Counted from the first letter of the stretch, positions 30,001-44,121 are shown. The stretch: 64,000 nt of DNA from Syngnathus acus (GCF_901709675.1 NC_051103.1:2713501-2777500); one strand, 5' to 3'. The notes: a model not told the origin generated them from the sequence alone. Numbers and translations are program-made.

Positions 30001-31741
30001 GCCTCCCATTCCCAAGATTACCATTCAGATCCCGAAGGGGACGATAACCGGTGGGAAAACCTCCTCCCATAGCGGCTACACGTCCAGCAGCTCAGCCTTG
30101 AGCGGCACTGGCGGAACCGGGGCCACGGGCAACAGCAAAAGCCACCATTCCCATTCTTCATCTGGGAAGATCAAATCCAAGGAAGGCTCCATGGCGCAAG
30201 GCAACAGCTCCAAGTCAGGGAGCAGTGCCGGGATCAGCGGGGGACCGTCCCATTCTAAGGGTTCTTCTCAGGGAATGGGGGTCGGTAAGCCGGGCTCGTC
30301 CCCAATCGCCAAACACGGGCTCTCTGGTGCAGGAAGCGGTGCGAGTGGACTGGGGACCGGTAACAAGATAAAAACTCAAGGCGGTAAGCCTCCTGGGTCG
30401 CTTATGAATCCCAACATCAAGCCCAACATCTCCCCTTCTCATTCCCGCTCCACCAGCTCTGGTGAAAAGCTGTCTTCGCCCATGAAAATCCAGCAGTCCC
30501 AGGTGCCGGGAACTCCACCTTCCTCGAAGGCCAAATCCCCAATGGGCTCGGGAGCCGGCAGCTCCGGGGTTTCCAAGTCTTCCTCTGGGGGGAGCAGTAT
30601 GAGCTCCCAAAAGCCAATGAGCGGGACGCCCTCAACTTCCACATCCTCATCCTCTAGCGCCTCCTCTTCTTCCACTTCCATGAGCTTCTCTGGAGGCTCC
30701 CAGTCCCAGTATAGTGCAGGGGGTGGTGGAAGTGGCGGGAGCAGCGGAGGCGGCGGCAGTGGGGGAGCATGCCAGAACAACGCCAACAACCCAAACGCTA
30801 AAGGCAAGTCTCCTAGTCGAAACAAGAAACCATCCCTCACGGCGGTCATTGACAAACTGAAGAGCGTGGGCGGAGTGGGGGAAGACGGTTGTGAAGTCGG
30901 ACCGCCCGCGGGCCCGCCTTGTCCCGGGGCCCCGAGCGGCAGCGTTGCTGGAAATGTGCCCCCTCCAAACATGCCTCCCATCAAGCACTCCACATCCTCC
31001 CAAAGTGGAGACTACAAGCGGGAGAGGCCTGATAAAGAAGGGAAGGCTAAAGTGTCCGTTTCGAGCGGCCCCGGCGGGGAGAAAAAGTTGATGGACCCCA
31101 AAACAGGAGCGGTGAGCGGGACCGGCCTGGCCAAGATCATCATCAGCAAACCCGACGGAGGCTCGCCCAGCATCAAGGCGAAAGTCACGTTGCAGAAAGG
31201 CGGCGGCGAAGGCCCCGGCGACTCCATGCGGCCGCAGATCAACAGCCTGAAAGCCTCGCCCCTGTTCAGCGGCTCCACGCCCAAGCACGACCGCTCATCC
31301 CCGAGCCACAGCCGCTCGCCCGGCCACACGCCGCTCAACCACGACAGCGAGAGCGAGTCGGGCAGCAGCTCAGTGGCCGAGAAGTCCCATCAGAACAGCC
31401 CAAGCTCTGACGACGACCAGACGCCGAGACCGCTCCCCGCCCAACAGGACTACATGAGCGCTGTCCCGCTGGGCTCCGGCGAGAAGCACAAGAAACACAA
31501 AAAGGAGAAGAAAAAGCGGGAACGCGAAAGGGAACGGGACAAGGAGAAGAAGAAGTCATCTATGACAGGCGGCCCGTCGTCGCACCCCGTAAAGGCAGAC
31601 GGCTGGTCCCGCTCGCCCATCTCGGCCTCAGAGTCCTCTTTGTCCATGCTCGCCTCTGAGCGGCCCTCGCGCTCCAGTCCCATCTACATGAGGAACGAAG
31701 ATGACGACCTCATGGACTCGGCGCTCACTGGCAACCTTTAA
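24086..31741 (+). CDS. med1: Mediator complex subunit 1 (MED1/TRAP220)
   Basis: Mediator subunit that links liganded nuclear receptors to RNA polymerase II. Sixteen exons, all GT-AG with matching phases: 24086-24203, 24797-24903, 25049-25127, 25393-25447, 25522-25654, 25740-25768, 25838-25909, 25993-26067, 26178-26341, 26419-26530, 26683-26807, 26923-27050, 27222-27423, 27503-27598, 27757-27862 and 27955-31741. The product is 1631 residues (human 1581). The conserved N-terminal half includes SGTECYITSDMFYVEVQLD, SRSGGHL-type and LYKGLSDALICTDDFI segments. The two nuclear-receptor boxes are LTSLL (residues 511-515) and LMNLL (554-558). A Gln-rich tract lies between 28276 and 28326. The large last exon encodes a Ser/Gly/Pro-rich disordered tail, a Lys-rich KHKKHKKEKKK stretch and the end DDDLMDSALTGNL. 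Exon 1 adds about 30 residues before the ESEK that matches the human start region. AATAAA at 32110-32115. Confidence 0.98.
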
Positions 31742-32109
31742 TGTCACCATTTGTAAATATTTCGTTTTTATTTGATGTTCTTTTTAAAGTGAAGCAATGC
31801 TCACAGGTCACTATTTGTGGATATGCAAGATGTAGGTATTTCGAATTTGGGATGTTTTCTTCCAAGGACCACAAACAGAAAAATCGAAGAATGTAAATAT
31901 TTTTATTTAATTTTGTAAAATAAAAATACCAGAGTAAAATAAATGCACCCCAGAAATACTGTTTGCGCAATTTGTGACCTGAGTGCATATGTTTTCATCA
32001 ACATGTTTTTTGAGAAATGAACATTATTCTTGCTCTACCTTTTGGTGTTCAAGCTGACTAGATTTCAACAATAACGGATTTTGGAGACTGCCCTTCTTTC
32101 TACATGTTC

Positions 32110-32115
32110 AATAAA
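32110..32115 (+). promoter_or_regulatory. Distal polyadenylation signal of med1
   Basis: AATAAA in ttcaataaagattt, about 370 bases past the stop codon. Additional AATAAA words occur near 31918-31943, so a shorter 3' UTR is possible. Confidence 0.5.
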
Positions 32116-32129
32116 GATTTGAACTTGCA

Positions 32130-33580
32130 TTAATGTCCTAATTTCCTCTCTTTGTTTTTGTTTACAGCATCGGCAAAGTAAATGTAAAATTGGAGCGCTG
32201 GTGAGAAATGTACCTTTCTCCCTACTTTGGAGCACTGCCACTCAAGTACACTAGAGGGCGGCATTGTATCAGATGCATCAAAAGGTGACTCCGTTTTAAG
32301 CATATTATGCAACATTTGAATTTATATAGCCTACACACAGCTAGTTTATTACATAGAAGAATTCCACAACTACGCTATGTTCCATATGACTGACATTTGA
32401 TTGCAAAGAAGTAAATAAATGAATGGTGCAAAGAGCAAAATCAATGCTATATATGATACATTAAAGTCATTGAATTTCAGCTGTATCTCCAGTGACCTCC
32501 CAATGGGCTCATCCTTCACTCATCTTCATTTAAAGCCTTCAGCAGCAGCATCTGCTGCTGCGGCTTCATCTTCTTTCCATTGGAATGACAAGTAGTCTCT
32601 TTGGATTCTGAAAGTTTGTCCTAATTGTCTCCTTCTTAGGCACAAACTTGAGCATTTGTTTCCTTCTGGCTTTGAGCAGAAACGCACGCCGCAACAAGCG
32701 CCTTATTAGAGCGGCCGTGCGGACTTGAAGCAATTTGTCAAATGTCAGAGAAATTGAAAGAGAAAAAAAGGGGGGGGGGGGGAGTGCTTCTCTGGTCTTG
32801 CCAGCCTGAAGCAAAGAAAAAAATGCAGTCTTATGCGATGAAATTTCTGCTCAAGTGCAGTTCAGTTGTATTAAACTGTACAACACTTTTGCCATTTCAA
32901 ATTGATTTGGATTTTTTTAACTTGTATGTGCATTTTTAGGTGGTACTTGTAAAGAGGTTGGAGAACCACAAATGTATTAAGTACCACATGGCTTTTGTTG
33001 ATTTCATTAATTGTGGCTTCATTAAGAGTAAATGATTGGCCTGTATGCAAATATGATCACTATTAAACAAGAAATAACATTGTCCTCTGCACAGGAAAAA
33101 CATGTAGGCCATGGCTGCTAAAAAACTCTTCAAAGTGATGAATAATGGAGCTTACAAGGCCTATGTCTTACATCATAAAAGAGATTTTTTTGCCAATCAG
33201 GAATTAGTAGTTTTGACCCATTTAAGGCAATGTCCAATCAAAGTGTTGGAATGAATCTTTCTCATATCAGCAGCATACATAATTTAGATTTTATTGCACG
33301 TGCTTTACCACGCAATGTCCAGTTAAAAGGCCATTGAGCAAAATTCCAGGACAATTTTCCCCAAACAAAAACTTGATTTTAGTAGCAAAGTCCAACGTTA
33401 AAGAATGTACGCAATGTTATTGGCGTTTGACCAGGTTAGCATTTAAATTTATTTCTGTAGGGGCAAATTTGAGATCTGGGCTTTTTCCGTTACCAGGACG
33501 AAATTAACATGTAAGAGCAATGTGAGAGGTCATTAAACTCAAATCAAGGCATCACTTTGGTATAATACTTGAAAACGTAA
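32130..33580. other. med1-stac2 intergenic region
   Basis: AT-rich unique DNA with no coding pattern on either strand. 32540-32720 is mildly GC-richer and holds a gcagcagcatctgctgctgc inverted repeat. Confidence 0.35.
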
Positions 33581-33639
33581 AAATGGTAAGTACAGTACAG
33601 TATGATGACTGGGGCGTGTCTTGCTTAGCGTCATTGGGC

Positions 33640-33760
33640 AAATAGCAAAGTACCGCCCACAACCTTGGGCCCATCCAATCACCGGTTTACCTCCTCCTTA
33701 TCGGCCATTTTGGGCCAATCGGGACTGAGGTAAGCGTGACGTCACAGGGAAAACAAAGTT
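33640..33760 (+). promoter_or_regulatory. stac2 promoter region with CCAAT and CRE elements
   Basis: Within 110 bases: accgcccac, atccaatcac, ggccaatcgg and a perfect palindromic CRE, TGACGTCA, at 33737-33744. It lies 320 bases upstream of the stac2 start codon, with a splice acceptor at 34060-34062 implying a 5' non-coding exon in between. Likely promoter. Confidence 0.5.
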
Positions 33761-34067
33761 GCCATTGAGCGCGTGTGGAATCGTACTGTACAGTCGAATA
33801 GTGGAGCGGCCAAGTGGATGAGCGAGAAGCCAGCCGGCATCTGCAAGATACCGGCTCCCGAATAGACTTTAAATGCATTGAATTGACGCCTAGTCGTTCC
33901 GTTTAAGTCAACAACTGGGACGCTCTCTAGACGGGATGCATCGTCCCAATGAAGACGCCGAACTTGGACGACCTCCTGCCGCCATGTCTACATCGCCGCT
34001 CTCCTCTTATTTTCGCCGCTTTTCTCTTCCTCACAACTAAGAAACACAGACTTTCTTTTCAGTTGTC

Positions 34068-37000
34068 ATGACGGAAATCAGCGAGAAGGAGAACGAGCCA
34101 CAGCGGCGGGACCTCCAGAGACCACCGTCCACTGCGCCCAGCCAGCCAGAGTCTAAGGTATGACCACACCTCCACCCATGCCATATTCATTTTGGGCACC
34201 CCAGATTTAATTTAACCACAATCATTTGAAGTCTATTATGCAATTTGCTATTTATGCAAAGTTTTAGTCTGTTAGCGAGACAAACTACAATCTTACATAA
34301 CACTTAAGCTGCATTAATTCTTCCTACCTGACCACTCGCTCGTACAGGCACACGTCACGCTGAGTGCCTGTGCTGAACATTTAAAAGCCACAAACAAAGC
34401 AAAAAATAGTTTGCATCAGCCAGCCCGCACTGGCAAAACAAACCTCACAGATGAGTACATTTGCACTGTCTTGCAAAGGTGAGTAAGTGAATGTTGAAAA
34501 TGTTGTGGCAGGTGCTTTAATTTATTTTGCTTTATTCATCATATATGTACTATGTATGGCCAAGTGACATTAATGTATAATATTCTATCAAAATCAGTCT
34601 GATTGCTGAGTGCCTACGACTTTAGTTAGTGACAGAATACTAGAAAGCGACCTACTGTAGTAATACTGCCCCTCTCTGAATATAGCACCCCACTTGTTTT
34701 TTCGTTCTGGCAGTCTTTTGCGACAAGAGCTTTCTCTGTTCTTCAGTCTGTGCGAGGGAAATAAAAAATGAGCATAGAGACTAGTCTTTGCCCGAGGGTT
34801 CTATAAATAGGCTGTTGTGAAGAATGCTGGGATAAATTAATGATTGAGTAGAGGGTGTGTGCGGGGGGGGGGGTAGAAGGGAGGCAAAAAAAGGATGTAA
34901 TGGAGATTTTTCACCCCTCTTTCTCAATAGCCTGCACATACCCCCCCCCAGCAAAACTGTAGAATTGACGCTGATTGAAATACATGGGGGAGAAAATATT
35001 TTTGAACGCCCCCCAAAAAAAAGTGGGTCAACCGAGGCAGCTCTTCATCGCTCACGCTAATTGGTATCTTCGCTCCCAGAGGAAGGAGCACAAGAGCAGC
35101 TACCTGCTTAGATCAATCGGACGTTTTAAGCGCCACAAAACCCAAAGTTCTCGTTCTTGTTTAGTGCAACGACGACATTAGCTAAATGAGCCGCATGCTG
35201 CTTCACCAACAGCGCTAAACAAGTGTTCACCTCATCAGCTCGCTTTTATTGAGCTCATGATGAAAGGACTGGCGGATTCACACCAAGGCGGATCCGCTCA
35301 ATGAAACCAATCAAACGGGAATTTTTAAAAGGCTTATCGATTGGCGTCCGCTCGCATGGCGTGGCAAATTTGTGAAGTCAGGAAGTCGGGAGGAGGAGGT
35401 GGGGCAAGGGTGATGGAGATGGAAGGGGAGAAAAAAAAGCCTGACTGCAAAAGGACGTTCTTTGAAAATAGGACTTTGAGGACAAATGGCGTCATAGCGC
35501 TAAATCCCCTCCGTGCTGTCCTTGTGTTGTTCTTTCTTCAAAGGCACATGATTCATGCTCATGTACTTCCTGATTTGATGTCCGCTGTTGCCTACTTGAC
35601 GTGTTTGCGTTCCTTCCAGTTGCAGCGTCTGAAGCGCTCGCTGTCCTTCAAGTCTGTGATGCGCAGCAAGAGCGTGGACAACTTCTTCCAGCGTAGCCCC
35701 AGCGACCCGCGGCCCCCCTGCACGCTCATCATCGCCCCAACGCCACCCGCCTTGCCCGAGTTGCCCCTGGCCTGCGAACGCCCGCCTGTTCTTTCACCGT
35801 CCGTCAGCCCCACCTCGTCGCTGTTGCCGCGCTCGCTATCCGTCAGTCCCGCGTTGTCCCTGAGCGCCAAAGTTGAGCCCAAGTCTTCAACCCCGCCCAC
35901 GGCACCTCTCAAGACTCACTGTTTCCACGAGCACGTCTTCCGCAGGCCGGCCAGCTGCGAGCAATGCAAACATTTGATCCAAGGTAAAACCGTGTACACC
36001 CAGTTTTAATTTTCTCTGATCCCCATTTAGGCTGTAAACTAGTCGGGCCTGTCCTGTGAAATCCCTTCAGCCAAGGCTTTGTTGACTGAAATGTTAGATC
36101 CATTACATTTTACATGAATGAGAAAATTCAAAAACAAAGATACCCGTCAATACGCTGAGCACTTCAAGTGCTGGTTTTAAAGGCCAAATAACCTCTTAGG
36201 AAATTGTTTCTAGACCCAAACAAAGTTGATTTGTGCTTTGTCAGTGCACAAATCTTACCGTGTGTCTTGAAAAGCACCACTAAGCCAATCCACTCCAGGG
36301 CCATCATCTGTATGCTTTCAGTCTACCTCTGTGAGTTTCTCTCAATGCAATGAATGTGGATGTCACCGCAGGTAACTCCAAGCAAGGTCTACGCTGCAAA
36401 GCCTGCAAGCTCGCCGCTCACCTGTGGTGCTCGTCGGAGCTGTCCCAGCAGCCCTGCAATGGCAAGGTAGGGAAGCGGACGCGAACTAGCGTCAACGTAC
36501 TTGGCAATGGCTTAACGTCACCCTTGCTTACTTGCATTAGCATTTCATGTCGTTGCAACCACGTGGGGAAAACGTTGAGCCAGCGAATAATCGCACAGAC
36601 GTGTTCTCCTGATTGAGTTGCTCTTCCGTTGCAGTACGAGTAATCCGCTTCACAGTGGGCGCATATTTTCGCACGGTTAATCGCGGCAGAGTGCGCGGTG
36701 ACTCACGCGAGGCTACAGCGGCATCTGAACGCTGCGATGGTTGGTCTTTGAGTCTCTTTAATGGGCTTAGCCTCAAACCCCTCAACCCCCCCGTCCTGTA
36801 CAGAGAGGATCATGTCAGCGCGAATCTAAAATGGCCCGCAGACGATTAAGACACTGACCCACGTGCGAAAGGTTACAAAAGGTACGTTATAAACTAGAAA
36901 ATGGTTCACGTCTCGTACGGCACTGAGCGGCTTTTGTCACGCTTCCTCTCGCTCTGTTGCCATCTTGTCACGACACTACATTTCCCTTCCCCTCCCCTTC

Positions 37001-40000
37001 TCTGCCTCGAAATCAATATCTGCCCCCCAACCAGCTGGCCCGGCTAAATTCAGTGTGAAATCCGGCGCCTTTGAGGGCACGGAAGCGAGCCGCCGTCGTG
37101 GCTGTCCTTTTGGATGGCCGCGCACTCATCAAAGCGGGGATTGGACATTTCGGAAAGCAGCCGCACATCCGCAGAACTTGCCGGGGAGTCGCACGCTGAG
37201 CAAGCACACTCGCAAATGTGCTTAGGTAGTCATGATGTTGAGCGACTTCAGCCTGAAATATTCATTCCGTGCGGAGGATTTTTATGACTCTTTATTTCAC
37301 ACGTGTTCTTTCCTCCAACATTTCAAATGTTTGGGTATATTTTAGGCAGAAGTAGGTTTACCAGTAAGAAAGCACTGCTGTCTGCCAGTTTTGCAGCTGT
37401 TTTTTGCAAAGGTGACCATTTTGTGCGAGTGGCCATCTTTGAAGGTTTAAAATAGACCAGGACATAAACGCTGACAGCACCCAAGTGCATGCTCACGTTC
37501 AATAGCGGAGCGTGCCCGTCATTGTTTTTAATTGAAGCCGCTCCGTATTCTTGCTGCCGTGGCATCAGCGTTACTTGAACGTAAAGAAAACCAGTTTCAT
37601 TAAAGAGACCTGCTGAGCACAGCCTCGCCTCAAATAATGACCTGCAGGGACACACTAAAGACATGACCGCACATTTCCATTTAAGTTGTCTCGGGCAAAA
37701 AATGTTAAATATTTCACTGTCATACGCGACTATAATTAGACAACAGCATCAAGGTGAGAAAAGCTGCCTTTGTAATTTATCCCGACGAGCGTTGTATTCC
37801 TCGTGCTAAATAAAGCTCCCGCTGATCCCGCTCTCGCTTGATCTTCCGCAGTCTGTCAGTGGACGGTCATTTTTTAGTCATCAAGCCGCTTGATAATGTG
37901 TGTGCACCATTTGCTGCTTCTTCTCACCCTCACCTAAGACTGCGCTTTGTCTCACCTGTCACCTCTCGCACGCCGTCTCTCTCCAGACGGGAGCTTTTAA
38001 GCGAAACTTCAGCTCGCCTCTACTAACCAACGAGTCGCTGGCCGTCGTCAGGGAGACTCCTGAGATGCAGGGTGAGTGAGGGAGTGCGTTTGCGCGGCCC
38101 CTGTTGTTCATCAGCTATCGGATGTCCAACCTGTGGCACGCTTTGTCCCGTCGCAGAGGTGGACCCCGCCACGGTGGACCCCGTGTACGAAGCGCTGCGC
38201 TACGGGACGTCGCTGGCTCAGATGAGTCGCTGCAGCTTCGGCAGCATCTCCGAGTCGCCCCATCACGAGGATGAGAAACTCCCAGACAAGCTGGAGAATC
38301 AGCCAATCGCAGAAGAGGAGCCCATTCCAGGAAGTAAGTTAAGTTTCTGTCCATCCAATGTGGTGTCCACAGTTGTTTGGCCATTCAACACACTCTGCAT
38401 TTCTTCTTCCTCTTTGTGTTCATCCAGTGCTCACGCCTCCTGAAAGCGAGAAGGCAGATTCCGAAGAGCGAGTCAGCCTAAAGGTGCGTCTTTACACATC
38501 CTCCTCTATTTTTTTTTTTTTTGCTCTTCTTCCTTATCCTCTTTTTCTCTTCCTCTTCTCCATATGATTGCCTTCAGACTCCCAAGCGTGTGGAGGTGCA
38601 CTCCATGCACACCTACGTGGCTCTCTACAAGTTCCTGCCTCAGGAGAGCAACGACTTGGAATTACAGTCAGTCCTATTATTGTTATTAGTGCAGTATATG
38701 TATTTATGTTGTTATTTATGCTTGCGTTAGTGGTAGAATGAACTATGGCTCATTTCCCTCCTCCTAAACCTGTTATGACAGGAAGAGTGAAAAGAGCTAT
38801 GGCGCCCACCTGTAATCTGTGCGCCACAAATCATTTTGTGACATAAGTGACACGTTCCACAATAGAGGAGAACTAAAAAAATAATAATGAGAAATCAGCC
38901 TGACTCATGAATTTGAATTAATGTCTTGAATTTATGACGCTCTTATTCAGCCCTAATATACGATTGCAGCTAATGCTAGCCGCTTCTCGTGTGTATCCTC
39001 CAGGCCCGGCGATCGCGTCAAAGTGACAGATGATGCCAATGAGGACTGGTGGAAGGTGAGTTTGGAAGCGTCATCGTCATCTTTGTTCTCTTGGCCGCTG
39101 TTACCTTTCGTGAGCAAATGCCATCCTGGCACTTGTGCAATCAGTCAAGCCTCCTCCAGTCCAACGAGGCAGCCAGACTTGAGAGCCGCCCGCTTGCCTT
39201 TGAAAGTCAAGGAACGTGGGTGTTAGCGTGGGGGGGAGAGGCTGTCTTCCGTGTTTTGTAGTGTTGACCATATTTGTTGGATTCGCCAATTATTGCGCGT
39301 TTGACTCTTTGTGTTGGCCGCGGTGTGGGATTAGCGCGCCGCAAACGCCGTTGTGTCGTTTGTTCTCACGTTGTTAATTATAGAAACCAGTTGTTTTTGT
39401 TTTAGCTCATATTCAAATAGGCGTAAATAATCAGCAATCCCAAGTAAATAATGATTGAAATAACACGTGCCTATGCAAGCATAAAAAAATTAGCCACATG
39501 CTGCTTCACCAAAAGATAATCACAAGTATCCTGTCCGGTAATTTGGCCTTTACAAGTGTGTGTTTTTGTGATCAGGGGAAAAGCCGCTGCAAGGTGGGAT
39601 ATTTCCCCGCCAATTTTGTGCAGCGGGTGCGCCCCGGCGAGCGAGTGTGGAAGGTCACGGCTAGTTTCCACGGCAACCGAGACAAAGGCCAGATGACGGT
39701 GAAAGAGGCCCAGGTGAGCTCTCACGCACACACGTAGACAGAATTAGCGAATACATTAAAAGCAATGTATGTAAATGAATGCGTAAAAGTGCTGAAGTGA
39801 CAGAATACATATTTGCATTGTGACACAGCGTACTTGTAGTCACATTTCGGAAGAACTTACATTTTTCCCAATGTCTCTTTTCCCTCGCTCCCAATCCATC
39901 GTCCGTAACGCCACCCACCTCATCCTCGTTGTTATCCCATCGCTTGTGCATTTCTTTTATTCCACTCACCTTTCGACATTGTTCCCATTCCTTTCCCCTC

Positions 40001-40219
40001 AATTGGACTCCCATCCTTCGGCCATTTTATTGTCCGACTATTTATTTCTTGCCCATAATTCATCCTTCCCAAATCCTGGCTTGATCACACCATCCCTCGC
40101 CCCGCATTGTCCCGCCGCAGATCTGCGTAGGCAAGATCGAGGAGACGGACGGTTTCCTGCGCTTGAGCAGCGGCAAGAAGCGAGGCTTGGTGCCGGCGGA
40201 CATTTTGCTCGAAATATGA
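34068..40219 (+). CDS. stac2: SH3 and cysteine-rich domain-containing protein 2
   Basis: STAC-family adaptor that binds L-type voltage-gated calcium channels and affects their trafficking and inactivation. Ten exons: 34068-34157, 35620-35983, 36372-36466, 37987-38071, 38157-38333, 38428-38483, 38578-38666, 39004-39055, 39576-39713 and 40121-40219. Phases agree, giving 414 residues (human 411). It starts [11 protein letters not shown], close to human MTEMSEKENEP. The phorbol-ester-type C1 zinc domain covers about residues 131-181: [17 protein letters not shown], then [32 protein letters not shown] is a family-specific linker. SH3-1 is about 298-355 ([35 protein letters not shown]). SH3-2 is about 360-413, ending [17 protein letters not shown]. 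Intron 1 is 1.46 kb and intron 3 is 1.5 kb. The start residues and linker separate STAC2 from STAC and STAC3. Confidence 0.96.
36480..37980 (+). other. stac2 intron 3
   Basis: 1.5-kb intron with short open frames on both strands but no conserved domain or splice-consistent exon. No recognised repeat. Confidence 0.5.
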
Positions 40220-43200
40220 CGTCAGCTAATAATAGTACTGATAATTGTGGTCATAATAAATTGACGGAAGAGTCCTCGGGAATGTTTTCCCACCTCCAAA
40301 CGCCCTCGCTGACGGGGTAGGGAACAACAGCTTTGCTAGTTTTGTTTTCTTTCCAGCTACTCACAGTGTAGCGCAATGTGGGAAATGTAGCGTCAAGGAG
40401 AACGAATGGGAAGACAGGCTACCTCACCGCTAACTCAGAAAATGCGATAGGACCACGGGAAGCCTACGAAAGGCTTTGTTACGTGTGTTCAGTCTCGTAT
40501 TCATTATGTACACAATAATAACAATAGTCATAGATGACATCATCACTATCAACAAGAGAAACATTGAGGCGCTTTTCCGTCATGAGCTGTGAGCTAAATC
40601 TTATTTATGTTAGCATCTGCTAAAAGGGATACGTGTAAATGTCTCTACACCATTGCACCTCTGCTAGTCTGTAAATTCAACACTTCCAATTTGCCTTATC
40701 TGCTGTACTCATCCTGTATGTGCCGTCACATAGTGCGTCTCGGAATGCCAGCGTTTAAAAAATAAAAAAAAAAGATGTAAAAGCAATAAGTGTAAATAAA
40801 ACCTTCATGCTACTCTGCGACTAATACAAGCATTGATACCACAATTATAACAGAGCACCACTTACCGTTTGTGTTTTCATTGGCACTCTTATTGCATCTT
40901 AACCACTTTTGTCCATTATGAATCTGGAAGGTATTCACAGTCAAAAAGACATTTTCTGTTCGACCCATTGCAGCATTCTGAAGCAACACTATGCACAGCC
41001 CATCGAGTTACTGGCTCTGTTTTGTCTGCACATGCATACAAAAATACACACTTGGGCTCAGGATCCTTTTTTGACTGGCCATATCGCGTATTTTGCCGTC
41101 GCCCAATAAAATGCGATGGATTCCTTCACTTCTTTGTGTGCGCCGTCATTTGTTTAACAAGCTGGTTGATAGCCTGTGTTGCAATTAAGAATTAGCCTAC
41201 CGCTTGGCTGAGATGCTAAATTTTGAAAAACATTTATGAAACATCAGAGGAGAGATGATTCAGCTAAAAATAATTCAAGCATTTCTTTTTTTTTTTTTTA
41301 CATTAATTAATCAGTACCCGAGAAGTAGCCATAGGTTTCCAAGAGGTTGCTGACCTCGGGTATAAAATGTTAGCAGTGCCAAAAGAGCATTAACGTGACC
41401 AATAGAAAAGTCAATTAATTAGCCAGCCTCAACGAGGAAGAACGTTTGACATCCATCAATGAAAATTGCAAAGCTGTGTGATTGAGCGCCATCTGATGGT
41501 GTCGTTAGCAAGTCGGTGGGTGGGCTTAATGACGGGAAGCCGTCAAATCAACCCACACAAGACATTTTGCATCTTTCTATCCTTGTTAGTCCCTTTTGTG
41601 TGTTTGCAGATCTTGGGAGGATCCATCATGCTTACGGTCCCCTCGCCTCCATCCGGAGGAGCCCCGACTCGCCTGCTCGTAATGAGCGCAAGTAATCACA
41701 TTAACGCCCAATAAAAGTCATTGGCAGCGGAAAAGCTGCTGGCAGGCCATGGACAACACTGGCACCGCCGGCACGCACCGTGCCGCCATTTCTCAAATCA
41801 TGACCCAATTTTGTTATCAAACTGGATATAATATGATTTTGGAAAGACGCACGTGTGGCAGGACATCAAGTTGCTGTGTTGTCATTTTTTCAAAGATTTT
41901 TTTTTTTAAATTACAAGTCCAAACCAAAACGTCTCTCCTCTTGTTGGGGCGTGCTTGAAACGTCAGGTCGACGTCTCCTTGTGCGTTCACACTTGAATCT
42001 TTGACAGCTCGGGGGAAACGAAACGTCCACCTTGCAAAATGCGGGGGGAAATTGTGCACCAAAAATAACTCTTGATGACATGTGCGACTTGAGAGGTGAG
42101 CAACTTTGGCAGAAAATAAAATAAAAAAGACAAAAACGATACCCAATAATAGTCCCCCCCCACCTTGGTTCCCAACATGAAATGATCATTTGAAGGTACA
42201 GTCACAAAAGACCCTCACAAATAGTGAATTCAAGAATGGCAAACTGCAAATTTTACCTTACTCGAACGTGTCCTTAAAGTCGGGGTGAATGCTGCTGCAG
42301 GCGGCTCCAGGTGGCTGACTCAGCGATTCTCACAGATGTTTTTTTTGTTTGTTTCCAGATGGATTAAGCCCATGTGGCACATTGTGGGAAGTCAACCGTC
42401 CGCTGGCCCACCTCCACAACTGCTTCCGCCTCGCCTTTTTGATGTCGTCGCCCCTCCACTCCCTACATGGCCACGGAGCAGCAGAGGTGGCAAAAGTACA
42501 CAAGTAAAGGTGCGGATATATTATCGTTTGGCCCGATTTTAATTTTGAACTATTTGGCATAAACGTTAAAAATGCATCCATTCTTTTTCCTCTGTCAAAA
42601 ACGACTATTACTGCCCAAACTGAGGTGGCAAGATGGGCTCAATGTCTGCCCAATACTGCTCCCAAGAGGCCAAAACGTGCACAACAAAAGGTGCAGCACC
42701 ATGTCTATTGAATTGAAGCAAAAACGCTTGGATTTAATGTAACGATGTCATTACTGTACAATTTTGTAAAGATTGTTGAGATGCAGGGATTCTGCACTGA
42801 TAGAGCTTTAAATTAAACGGGTCCAAATCAGAGATACCAGATGGCAAAGGATTTAAATCCCATGCCGTAGGATGTGGGCGGGGTCAACATGAACCACAAA
42901 ATTCAAATGACTCTGCTCCAAAGCACGTTCGGCCTCCTTTTTTTTCGTCACATCTTTTCATCTCTCCCTCTCTTGGCGGCACTCAATTACCGCCGTTGGC
43001 GCCGGGTGTGCACTTCAAATGGAAATGAGTGTTTTGTTGCTTAATGTTTAGATACGTAGGCAACATGCATACAGTGAACAAGAAAAACAATAAGTCCATA
43101 ACAATTGAATTCATATCACATTTGTCACCCCGCTGTTAATTAAACTTCTCCAGCTTACAAAAGTGAAAAAAAACGAATCACGCTGCGGCTTAACTTGTTT

Positions 43201-44110
43201 AGCATTTTAATGGGTTTAGTGTTTGCTGACTCGTTTATTATTTAATGAAACGTTTTTGTTTGCTGCCTCCAGCTGTTTTTTGCTTCCCCGCTTAAAGCTC
43301 CGCCTCCAACTATATCTGTTTATTAATATTATGAGTGCCAAATGTTGAAGAAAGCATAGTATAAGCAGACCTGTATTTTGTTTAGATTTTAAAAAAACTA
43401 TTTTACCCCTAAAAATTAACATGAAAATTGAGCAGATGTACAAATACAAGGCGTACGAAAATAAACTGCCCTCTGTCGTATTAGCAAACCTCTGTCAACC
43501 TCCAGTACGGAAGGTCCACTATCCTCTGAAGTTAAGTAAAAATAGTAACAGCAAAGCGGCTCAGTGACGTGTATTTATGTTAGCTCCGTTGTTATTGTTG
43601 CATGTGGAAAATGTGACTCTGAGGGCTGAGCGTAATCGTGAAGAGCGGCTCATATTCCTTGCCGTCGTCTAATCCCATTAAGTCTCACGCTCCAGAAAAC
43701 AGCGGCGCCTCCCCGCAATGAAGAACCAAGATGAGGCGAGTCACAAAATGGCCTCCGCCTAGTCCCCCCCTCATGCGGTCTCATCTACTTTACCTGAGAT
43801 GGCTCTTTATTTTTACACACAGCGGGATTGCTTTTATATGGCGACTCCATAAAGTGCTATACTGATAACGCTAATAAAATGTGAATTAAATTAAACCACG
43901 CAAGCAGATTTGAACTCATTCACCGCTGTGGATGGAATCCGGCCGTTTATACCACTGGCGTGAAATGGTTTGTTAAAATTCAAGCTTACCTGTGGACCTA
44001 ATGAAGAAGTTGGCAGAAACAACAGTATTTAAAAATCTAACCTCCACACAGAAGAAAAGCATTGACCAACATGTGGTAACATTAACCCCATTTATTAATA
44101 ACAAAAGCAG
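40220..44110. other. stac2-rpl19 intergenic region
   Basis: stac2 3' UTR at the left (AATAAA words near 40760 and 40796), rpl19 3' end at the right. Between them is AT-rich unique DNA; no exon, RNA gene or recognised transposon. 42900-43350 has a few GC-richer patches. Confidence 0.35.
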
Positions 44111-44121
44111 AGATGCAGTCG

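Noticed and set aside
30647-31288. 213-codon minus-strand frame in med1
   Set aside because: Antisense shadow of the Ser/Gly-rich tail, with no start or splice context.
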